NCBI GenBank assembly: GCA_040235375.1
Contig: JBECKQ010000035.1
Span: forward strand, 1 to 5,673
Origin: JBECKQ01 sp040235375
GTDB lineage: Bacteria; Planctomycetota; Phycisphaerae; UBA1845
Length of the DNA stretch: 5,673 bases
Direction of reading: 5' to 3'
Part shown: one piece after another, positions 1 through 4,387 of the stretch
Layout of the letters: each line of letters opens with the position of its first letter
Numbering within the stretch: position 1 is the first letter of the stretch
The notes under the pieces: generated by a model
What the model saw: only the letters and a program-made list of their open reading frames with translations
What the model was told of the DNA's origin: nothing
The model's database searches: none
Made by a program: the position numbers and the translations under genes

Positions 1-287
1 TCGCCGACGGTCCGGCTGCTTTCGACACGGCCGCCGCCGAATCGCCGGACCTGATCATCCTCGACCGCGTGCTGCCCACGATGTCCGGCGACGAGCTCGC
101 GCGGCGACTTCAGGCCGACGTTCGCACGGCATCGATCCCACTGGTTTTCGTGACGGGCAAGGACCCGGCGGAGAACCCGGTGGTGGGCGTCAACTTCGAC
201 GCGGCGGACTACATCCGCAAGCCTTTCTCGATCAATCTTCTGCTCGTGCGGATCGCCGCGCACTTGAACCGCCCGGTGGCGGTGTAG
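1..287 (+). CDS. Response-regulator receiver domain, 3' part only
   Basis: The reading frame is open from the left edge (first full codon at base 3) to the TAG at 285-287, so the gene starts outside the window. About 94 residues are visible and they match the C-terminal three quarters of a CheY-like receiver domain. The phosphoacceptor Asp sits in LIILDRVLP (codon 63-65), the switch Thr in VFVTGKD (codon 153-155) and the conserved Lys in YIRKPF (codon 219-221). The D-to-T (30) and T-to-K (22) spacings equal those of CheY. Such domains take phosphate from a histidine kinase and change a partner or a linked domain. The protein stops about 20 residues after the Lys, so no output domain follows; it is either a single-domain regulator or a receiver at the C-terminus of a larger hybrid protein. 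A GTG at 69 is not a credible start because it falls after the phosphoacceptor Asp. Confidence 0.9.
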   Translation, partial: ADGPAAFDTAAAESPDLIILDRVLPTMSGDELARRLQADVRTASIPLVFVTGKDPAENPVVGVNFDAADYIRKPFSINLLLVRIAAHLNRPVAV

Positions 288-488
288 CCAGACTGCTTGG
301 ACTCTCCCCAAGGGGGCACGGAACCGGCCGAACCGCGACAGCCAGCTCGTTCAGAAAGCGCATGGCCTGGATTGATCGCGTCCTTCGGACGGCGCCTCGA
401 AAACGGGCAAGCCTCTGGGCCGGGGCGACAAGAAGATACACAACCGCGGCAAACCTGTGTGAGGATAATCCCATAGCAGACGGTGATC

Positions 489-516
489 AGCCGCCCGATC
501 GCAATTCGGGCAGGCT
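489..516. other. Imperfect inverted repeat, 10-bp stem
   Basis: AGCC (489-492) plus GCCCGA (493-498) pair with TCGGGC (506-511) plus GGCT (513-516). The loop is 7 bases and there is one bulged A at 512. There is no following T-tract, which argues against a standard intrinsic terminator for the receiver gene. The repeat ends four bases before the -35 box of the candidate promoter at 520-548, so it could equally be an operator. Its function is unknown. Confidence 0.35.
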
Positions 517-519
517 CGA

Positions 520-548
520 TTGATCGGCCCGTGCTTGCGAGCGATACT
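520..548 (+). promoter_or_regulatory. Candidate sigma-70-type promoter for the 604-residue gene
   Basis: TTGATC (520-525) and GATACT (543-548) are separated by exactly 17 bases. Each hexamer matches 4 of 6 consensus positions of the housekeeping promoter. Transcription would start near 555 and leave a leader of about 118 bases before the ATG at 673, containing the hairpin at 565-587. Such matches arise by chance fairly often, so this is a candidate only. Confidence 0.35.
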
Positions 549-564
549 GATGGCGGCACAGCCG

Positions 565-587
565 TCGGCGCGCTGCGCGCGTGCCGA
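565..587 (+). other. GC-rich hairpin in the leader of the 604-residue gene
   Basis: TCGGCGCGC (565-573) pairs with GCGTGCCGA (579-587) across a 5-base loop. The 9-bp stem has one G-U wobble when read as + strand RNA. There is no T-tract, so it is not an intrinsic terminator. It lies about 70 bases upstream of the ribosome site at 659. The two arms closely match those of a hairpin in the rex leader (4107-4124, minus strand). Confidence 0.45.
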
Positions 588-658
588 TTCACCTGGAGAT
601 TGAAGAGCGCGCTGCCCACGCTCGGCCGCGCGGGATGACGCCGGCCTGACCCATGCAT

Positions 659-665
659 GGAGGAG
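659..665 (+). promoter_or_regulatory. Ribosome binding site fixing the start at 673
   Basis: GGAGGAG lies seven bases upstream of the ATG at 673. This is a near-ideal Shine-Dalgarno sequence and the main reason for choosing that start. Its first two bases overlap the 10-base palindrome CCATGCATGG at 651-660. Confidence 0.85.
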
Positions 666-672
666 AAATCCC

Positions 673-2487
673 ATGAGCCTTTCGGCAAGCAAGAAACTCC
701 ACCTGGGCGTCGTGTTCGTCGCTCTGCTGACGTTCGCCGTGGTCGCAGTGTCCGCGGACGATCAGCCGGCTGCCGGTAGGGCTGAGCGGCAGCCCGTCTT
801 TCAAATAGAGAACTTTCCAGAGGGACTTTTGCAGGATCCGCAGGTCGCCGCGTTTGGCGGTTGGCTTGCGCAGCAGCGTCTTGATGCACTGGGACTGCGT
901 GTCGACAGCGTGGAGTTCTTCGGGCAGCTCATGCTGGTGCGAATGAAGAAACAAGGGCTTGCCGAACAGAAGATCGATGATGCGCGTAGTCTGTTGGTTG
1001 CGCACAAAGTCACGGCGCAGGCGCTGACGGCCGACGCAAGCGAGAGGGCGGTAAGGGAGTGGTTGGAGAGGGCCTCTGCCAAGGCCGATCCACGCAATCC
1101 GACGTGCAGGGCTCTGAGACTACTCGGCCAAGACAGCTTCGGTGTTTCAATCGAGGCAAGATGGACGCCGGAGCAGTTGACCATGACGCAGCTCTCCGTG
1201 TTACGCGGTGTCGTCCAGGGGGCTACGGCGACGCAGCTACAGACCCAGCGGGATGCCTACGTGCGGTTATCCGGCTACCCCGAGGAGGCGTTCGAGCACG
1301 ACGCGTTGGTGCGCGCCGCGGTGCAGGAGACCGCCAGGCGCATCGCGGCAAGGCCGGCGAACGCTGCCAAAGAGCTGCGGCGCGCCAAGAGCATGTACGG
1401 CCTGGATCCGGTGGATGTATTCGCTCTGCTCCCACTCCGGGAAGGTGATTTCGCGGAGGAGGTCGAAGGAGGTCTGAAGGCATACGCGATGGACCCGCGG
1501 TTGGATTCACTGCCATGGCCGGCCATCCGGGAGACGGTTATCAGGCCGGAGGAGGCGCAAGCAATCATCGACCTCTGCACGCGGGCAGGGACGGCGGATG
1601 CCTCGAGGTTCTGCGCCGTTGTGCTGCAGAATGATACGTCCGAGGCTGGGCGCGAGTGGTTGTATGCGAAACTGCTCTCCCTGGAGAGTCTTGATGACCA
1701 GCGACTTGCCTTGGTGGCACTGAACAACCGCGGAGATTTCTCGGCGGTCCAGCTCGAACAGGCGCTGCAGCGGACCCAATATCCGAGGATAGAAGCGATG
1801 ATATTCAGATTCGCCGAACGCGCGTTGGGCTACCGCGACGTGTACGCCGAAGCTCAGCAGTTCCTTGTCGAGCAGGCACATGCAACGAATCCCCGCCATC
1901 GCGCCCTGGCCATCGTCGCTCTGCTGGGAACGTGGGACGCTGCGAGCACGGCTGCGGTCGCCGAGGGCCTCGAGTCTATTCGGCAGGAAGCGGACGCCAG
2001 CAGCCGGGCCGAGATGATCCGTACGATCGCGCGGCGCCGCGATGATCGCGTCATAGAGCTCCTGTTGGACCTGTTGAGAACCGACCCCGAGCCGGAAGTG
2101 CGTGGCGCCGTTGCGGAAACGGTGTTCTTGGCGCCCACTTTCCGCAGACCAGGCCCCGGACCCACACCAGCCGCACTTCGCGAGGCGGCGGAAAACGACA
2201 GCTCTCCGAATGTACGCAGCGCAGCCTGGCAGAGGTTGATGGAATACGATAAGGCGCGCAGAGAACACGGATTCGAACGCAACGTCGTCAACACGAACTT
2301 GTCCTTGCAGAGGATCCTGAACCGCTATGAAGGCAAGAAAGCGGTCCCGGACGTCGTGGAGTACTACTTGCACGAGGCGGAGATGCTCTTGCAACAGGCC
2401 GGCGATCGGCAGAGTCCGGATCTGGACGCCTTGCGCGCGACCGTCGAACGACTGAAGCAAGCCCAAGAGACCACCGATCAGAAGTGA
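673..2487 (+). CDS. Exported protein with HEAT-like helical repeats, function unknown
   Basis: The product has 604 residues. I do not recognise a named family. The N-terminus is a clear Sec signal peptide: KK at 7-8, a hydrophobic stretch at about 10-26, and a probable cut after VSA (26-28), before DDQP. There is no lipobox Cys, so the protein is likely periplasmic or secreted. The rest is almost entirely helical with no other membrane segment. Residues about 405-525 look like HEAT or Armadillo-type repeats, for example RHRALAIVALL, DDRVIELLLDLL, EPEVRGAVAETV and SPNVRSAAWQRL, each a hydrophobic helix preceded by an acidic turn. A proline-rich linker (about 488-498) interrupts the repeats and the last 60 residues look like amphipathic helices. 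No catalytic motif is visible, and only three Cys remain (145, 302, 314). HEAT solenoids usually bind other proteins, so a scaffold role is an inference. The gene stands alone between a receiver gene and a convergent PilZ gene. It uses more AT-ending and rarer codons (AGG, AGA, ATA, TTA) than the genes to its right. Confidence 0.85.
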   Translation: MSLSASKKLHLGVVFVALLTFAVVAVSADDQPAAGRAERQPVFQIENFPEGLLQDPQVAAFGGWLAQQRLDALGLRVDSVEFFGQLMLVRMKKQGLAEQKIDDARSLLVAHKVTAQALTADASERAVREWLERASAKADPRNPTCRALRLLGQDSFGVSIEARWTPEQLTMTQLSVLRGVVQGATATQLQTQRDAYVRLSGYPEEAFEHDALVRAAVQETARRIAARPANAAKELRRAKSMYGLDPVDVFALLPLREGDFAEEVEGGLKAYAMDPRLDSLPWPAIRETVIRPEEAQAIIDLCTRAGTADASRFCAVVLQNDTSEAGREWLYAKLLSLESLDDQRLALVALNNRGDFSAVQLEQALQRTQYPRIEAMIFRFAERALGYRDVYAEAQQFLVEQAHATNPRHRALAIVALLGTWDAASTAAVAEGLESIRQEADASSRAEMIRTIARRRDDRVIELLLDLLRTDPEPEVRGAVAETVFLAPTFRRPGPGPTPAALREAAENDSSPNVRSAAWQRLMEYDKARREHGFERNVVNTNLSLQRILNRYEGKKAVPDVVEYYLHEAEMLLQQAGDRQSPDLDALRATVERLKQAQETTDQK

Positions 2488-2511
2488 GCCAGCCGTAGGC
2501 ACATCGCGAAA

Positions 2512-2530
2512 GTCAGGCGCGCACGCCGAC
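2512..2530. terminator. Possible bidirectional terminator between convergent genes
   Basis: This hairpin lies in the 55-base gap between the stop of the 604-residue gene and the stop of pilZ. GTC (2512-2514) and GGCG (2516-2519) pair with CGCC (2524-2527) and GAC (2528-2530), with a bulged A at 2515 and a 4-base loop. Read on the minus strand it is followed by only three Ts; on the plus strand only by a distant CTTTCT. The position is right for a shared terminator but the T-tracts are poor. Confidence 0.3.
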
Positions 2531-2542
2531 CAGGGGGCTTTC

Positions 2543-2908
2543 TCAGTCAAACACGAACTGTAAGCCGACGAAGTAGCCTTCTTCATGCGGGGCACAGTGG
2601 CGGACCTCGGCCCGGCCGTAGAGCGTCGCCTCGGGCTCGTGGATGGCGATCGGCACACTCTGCATCGGCTTGAGCGCCACGTCGAGGATGGCCCCGACGC
2701 CGTTCGGGCTCAAGTTGACGCCCCGGCCCAGCAGGTGCTCCTCACCATCGTCGACGGGTACCCACACTTCGATCGTACCGGGGAACGGCCAGCGTGGCTT
2801 CCGCCGGCGGGAGTCGCCAACCTCCTTGTCCGTATAGCCGTAGCGGTTCTCGAGTAACTGCGTCACCGCCTGCTCCGTGAGGGGCAGGAATTCCTGTATG
2901 CTGGGCAT
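2543..2908 (-). CDS. PilZ-domain protein, probable cyclic-di-GMP receptor
   Basis: The product has 121 residues, the size of a stand-alone PilZ protein. The two signature elements are present: RxxxR as RRKPR (35-39), and [D/N]xSxxG as NLSPNG (65-70), at the usual spacing of about 25-30 residues, followed by strands ending in GYFVGLQFVFD. In characterised PilZ proteins these residues hold intercalated cyclic-di-GMP. The first 30 residues form a probable helical lead-in (MPSIQEFLPLTEQAVTQLL) that may contact a partner. There is no signal peptide or membrane segment, so it acts in the cytoplasm. The ATG at 2906-2908 is preceded by AAGGTGA (2912-2918, minus strand) at a short 3-base gap, which supports this start. 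It lies 195 bases downstream of nfu on the same strand, with hairpins in between, so separate expression or a weakened tail of the rex-nfu transcript are both possible. I found no convincing promoter of its own. Its target is unknown. Confidence 0.85.
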   Translation of the reverse strand: MPSIQEFLPLTEQAVTQLLENRYGYTDKEVGDSRRRKPRWPFPGTIEVWVPVDDGEEHLLGRGVNLSPNGVGAILDVALKPMQSVPIAIHEPEATLYGRAEVRHCAPHEEGYFVGLQFVFD

Positions 2909-2945
2909 TTGTCACCTTGCGCGCTGCGAGTCCGTACGTCCAACC

Positions 2946-2985
2946 TCCAACGACGGCGCCGAGCGAGGGCGCGTCCGCCGTTGGA
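2946..2985. other. Long imperfect hairpin upstream of pilZ
   Basis: TCCAACG (2946-2952) pairs with CGTTGGA (2979-2985). After one A/C mismatch, CGG (2954-2956) pairs with CCG (2975-2977), and after a bulged T, CGC (2957-2959) pairs with GCG (2971-2973). The loop is 11 bases. On the minus strand it ends 38 bases before the pilZ start. There is no T-run on either side. It could be a processing or stabilising element between nfu and pilZ, or an operator. Confidence 0.4.
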
Positions 2986-3052
2986 ACCGTCCATTAACGT
3001 ACAATTCGGTCCGGGATGGTGCGTGAGATTGTCCGGGGCAGGGTATCGTTTG

Positions 3053-3074
3053 CCGCGACGGTTATCGGTCGCGG
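3053..3074. other. Perfect 7-bp hairpin just downstream of nfu
   Basis: CCGCGAC (3053-3059) and GTCGCGG (3068-3074) are perfect inverted arms around an 8-base loop, beginning 29 bases past the nfu stop codon on the minus strand. A competing hairpin is possible, with GTCGC (3068-3072) pairing with GCGAC (3076-3080). No T-tract follows on the minus strand, so an ordinary intrinsic terminator is unlikely; a 3'-end stabiliser or factor-dependent end is possible. Confidence 0.35.
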
Positions 3075-3103
3075 AGCGACGGATGGGGGCGTCGGGGCAA
3101 TCG

Positions 3104-3370
3104 TCAGCCGACGCGGACGACGCGCTGCACCTCGGGCACCTGCTGTTTGAGCCGGGCTTCCACGCCCATGGTGAGCGTCATGATGGCACCCGGGCAGCCG
3201 GCACAGGCGCCGTGCAGGCGAACGTGGACCTCGCCGTCGTCGGTGAAGTCGACCAGCTCGATGTCGCCGCCGTCGCGCTGAATGTACGGCCGGATGGCGT
3301 CGATAACCTGGGCCACTTTATCGCGGACCGTGGGCTGTTCGGGCGATGGCGATGGTTCATCTGCGGGCAT
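3104..3370 (-). CDS. Nfu-type Fe-S cluster scaffold/carrier (NifU C-terminal domain)
   Basis: The product has 88 residues, essentially one NifU C-terminal domain with a short proline-rich N-terminal tail (residues 3-13). The family signature is clear: RPYIQRDGGDIELVDF (27-42), then GACAGCPGA (54-62) with the paired Cys of the CxxC motif at 56 and 59, then a helix ending in VPEVQRVVRV. These are the only two Cys. In known Nfu proteins two subunits share a [4Fe-4S] cluster through this CxxC pair and pass it to target enzymes. It is cytoplasmic. The ATG at 3368-3370 is preceded by GGGAGA (3376-3381, minus strand) five bases away, a good ribosome site. The gene follows rex by 44 bases in the same direction with no terminator between, so co-transcription is likely. 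It has neither the IscU-like domain of full NifU nor the A-type domain of NfuA. Without those it is best called Nfu-like; an in vivo target cannot be named. Confidence 0.92.
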   Translation of the reverse strand: MPADEPSPSPEQPTVRDKVAQVIDAIRPYIQRDGGDIELVDFTDDGEVHVRLHGACAGCPGAIMTLTMGVEARLKQQVPEVQRVVRVG

Positions 3371-3414
3371 GTGATTCTCCCTTGGCTTTGCGGTCAGCGT
3401 GTCCGGCGGCGTCG

Positions 3415-4092
3415 CTACAAGGACTGCATATCATGGTTGTTGTTGCCTCGCGCGGCGGCGGCGCCGACCTGGAAGGACAACTGTTCGAGATGCACCGCCA
3501 GGTCGAGCCCGATCACTGCGACATCCTGCGGCACGTGCAACGCGGCCGGAGCCATGTTCATGATTCCCTTGATGCCCGCGGCGACCAGCCGGTCGGCGAC
3601 GGCCTGGGCTTCCTGCGCGGGCACGGCGATAACGGCGAGATGAATGTCCTGCTCGGCGACGGTCGTGGGCAGGTCTTCGAGTGCGTGCACGTCGAGGTCG
3701 CTGTCGGCGGAGGCCGGCCTGTTCTGCTTGGCCGGGTCGCCATCGAAGACCGCGGCGATCCGGAAGCCCTTCTTGCGAAATCCGCGGTAGGCGAGCAGCG
3801 CCCGCCCGAGGTTTCCGGCGCCGACGAGGACGACGTTCCACGTCCGGTCGGTCCCCAGGATGTTGCGGACCTTGGCGATGAGCTCCTCGACGTCGTAGCC
3901 GATGCCGGCCTGGCCGAACTGGCCGAAGTAGGCGAGGTCCTTGCGCACCTGGGCATCTGTGATGCGCAGGGCTTCCCCAAGCTGCTTGCTCGACACCGTA
4001 TGCAGATTGGTGTCGCGGAATGCCTCCAACTGCCTCAGGTAGAGGCTGAGACGCCGGACCGCGGGGGCGGGTACACCGTCAAACTTGGCCAT
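3415..4092 (-). CDS. rex: Redox-sensing transcriptional repressor Rex
   Basis: The product has 225 residues, a normal Rex length. The N-terminal winged helix starts VPAPAVRRLSLYLRQLEAF (7-25) and carries the highly conserved recognition stretch AQVRKDLAYFGQFG (47-60). The Rossmann domain begins WNVVLVGAGNLGRALLAY, with the GxGxxG dinucleotide loop at 91-96, and the acidic residue after strand two is Asp117 (AVFDGDP), which favours NAD(H). GIKGIMNMAP (173-182) and a final EQLSFQ helix also match the family. Known Rex dimers bind operators when NADH is low and release them when NADH rises, controlling respiratory and fermentative genes. The last ten residues (GNNNHDMQSL) form a short polar tail. 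The ATG at 4090-4092 has only a modest ribosome site, AGTAGG (4101-4106, minus strand), eight bases away. A good promoter lies at 4146-4174. rex is probably the first gene of a rex-nfu operon. Confidence 0.96.
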   Translation of the reverse strand: MAKFDGVPAPAVRRLSLYLRQLEAFRDTNLHTVSSKQLGEALRITDAQVRKDLAYFGQFGQAGIGYDVEELIAKVRNILGTDRTWNVVLVGAGNLGRALLAYRGFRKKGFRIAAVFDGDPAKQNRPASADSDLDVHALEDLPTTVAEQDIHLAVIAVPAQEAQAVADRLVAAGIKGIMNMAPAALHVPQDVAVIGLDLAVHLEQLSFQVGAAAARGNNNHDMQSL

Positions 4093-4100
4093 CGGTTGAA

Positions 4101-4124
4101 CCTACTGGCACGCGCCGCGCGCCG
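4101..4124 (-). promoter_or_regulatory. rex leader hairpin abutting its ribosome site
   Basis: Read as minus-strand RNA, GGCGCGC (4123-4117) pairs with GCGUGCC (4113-4107) across a 3-base GGC loop, a 7-bp stem with one G-U wobble. The weak Shine-Dalgarno AGTAGG (4106-4101) follows immediately. A stem right against the ribosome site could limit translation of rex. Its arms match those of the leader hairpin at 566-585. Confidence 0.4.
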
Positions 4125-4145
4125 AATCCTCCAGGAACAGCCTGC

Positions 4146-4174
4146 ACTATAGCGGCAGCGGCAGCGGGGCTCAA
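4146..4174 (-). promoter_or_regulatory. Sigma-70-type promoter for rex-nfu
   Basis: On the minus strand TTGAGC (4174-4169, 4 of 6 consensus) and TATAGT (4151-4146, 5 of 6) are separated by exactly 17 bases. Transcription would start near 4139, giving a leader of about 47 bases that contains the hairpin at 4107-4123. The spacer is made of repeated GCGGCA-like units on the plus strand. No Rex operator (TTGTGA...TCACAA type) overlaps this promoter. Confidence 0.6.
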
Positions 4175-4196
4175 GCAACGGGACAATCATGGGCTC

Positions 4197-4212
4197 GCTG
4201 CGCCGGCGCAGC
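4197..4212. promoter_or_regulatory. Perfect 16-base palindrome, candidate operator
   Basis: GCTGCGCC is followed directly by its reverse complement GGCGCAGC. The palindrome ends one base before the TTGACA box at 4213-4218. Its centre would be near -44 for the rightward promoter and near -65 for rex. No T-tract follows and the arms have no loop, so it suits a dimeric DNA-binding protein better than a terminator. The protein that binds is unknown and the site does not resemble a Rex operator. Confidence 0.45.
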
Positions 4213-4242
4213 TTGACAGGTTCTCGTGTTGCCGATTACGTT
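4213..4242 (+). promoter_or_regulatory. Candidate promoter for the 355-residue exported protein gene
   Basis: TTGACA (4213-4218) is a perfect -35 hexamer. At 18 bases spacing lies TACGTT (4237-4242), which keeps the three most conserved -10 positions (T1, A2, T6). Transcription would begin near 4249 and give a leader of about 140 bases. The adjacent palindrome at 4197-4212 would place a regulator directly against the polymerase. Confidence 0.45.
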
Positions 4243-4300
4243 TGTGCGTCCCGTTGGCCGCAGCGACGCGTGGAGACACGCGCTACGCGGGCGCGGGATT

Positions 4301-4317
4301 GCTTCCCGAACGGGAGC
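4301..4317 (+). other. Small leader hairpin upstream of the 355-residue gene
   Basis: GCT and CCC (4301-4303, 4305-4307) pair with GGG and AGC (4312-4314, 4315-4317) around a GAAC loop, with one bulged T. It lies in the long predicted leader of the 355-residue gene. It is short and may have no role. Confidence 0.25.
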
Positions 4318-4376
4318 GAACATTCACAACAGGCGGCAGGCCGTGTCGGCCATTCAACACCGCCGATTCCGGGAGC

Positions 4377-4380
4377 GGAG
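4377..4380 (+). promoter_or_regulatory. Ribosome binding site deciding the start at 4388
   Basis: GGAG lies seven bases before the ATG at 4388, with a second purine-rich GGGAG just before it (4371-4375). The open frame extends upstream to an ATG at 4226, but that one has no ribosome site and would place 54 Arg-rich residues ahead of an intact signal peptide. The 4388 start is therefore preferred. Confidence 0.7.
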
Positions 4381-4387
4381 TCGATTC

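Larger units (their letters stand above)
288..672. other. 385-base intergenic region with no gene
   Basis: I see no supported coding region here on either strand. Open frames crossing it lack a ribosome site and recognisable protein content and run antisense into the gene at 673. It holds a small hairpin at 379-391 (5-bp stem CGTCC/GGACG with a 3-base loop), a longer hairpin at 489-516, a candidate promoter at 520-548, a GC-rich hairpin at 565-587 and a strong ribosome site at 659-665. None of the hairpins is followed by a T-run, so I cannot point to a clear terminator for the upstream receiver gene. Confidence 0.6.

Noticed and set aside
527..539. Sigma-54-like GG...GC pair (GGCCCGTGCTTGC)
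   Set aside because: The GG and GC elements are nine bases apart rather than ten and the rest of the consensus is weak.
232..692. Minus-strand open frames in the gap left of the 604-residue gene
   Set aside because: Two overlapping frames compete, both Arg/Pro-rich, with no ribosome site or domain; they look like GC-rich noise.
1507..2658. Long minus-strand open frame (383 codons) antisense to the 604-residue gene and running into pilZ
   Set aside because: It overlaps two well-supported genes, has no ribosome site or recognisable domain, and its composition is that of a shadow frame in GC-rich DNA.
2909..3643. Plus-strand open frame of 244 codons across nfu and part of rex
   Set aside because: It is antisense to two confident genes; Arg- and Ala-rich shadow translation.
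3346..4152. Plus-strand open frame of 268 codons covering all of rex
   Set aside because: It is fully antisense to an unmistakable Rex protein; the translated sequence is low-complexity with no domain.
4152..4168. GCGGCAGCGGCAGCGGGG short tandem units
   Set aside because: Only about two and a half units, lying in the spacer of the rex promoter; too short to call a repeat locus.
4323..4329. TTCACAA, a perfect Rex operator half-site
   Set aside because: The partner half at the required spacing (4312-4318) does not match TTGTGAA, so a full operator is not present.
4226..4387. Upstream extension of the 355-residue protein by 54 residues
   Set aside because: No ribosome site at 4226, an Arg-rich extension, and it would bury a well-formed signal peptide that begins at 4388 behind a GGAG site.
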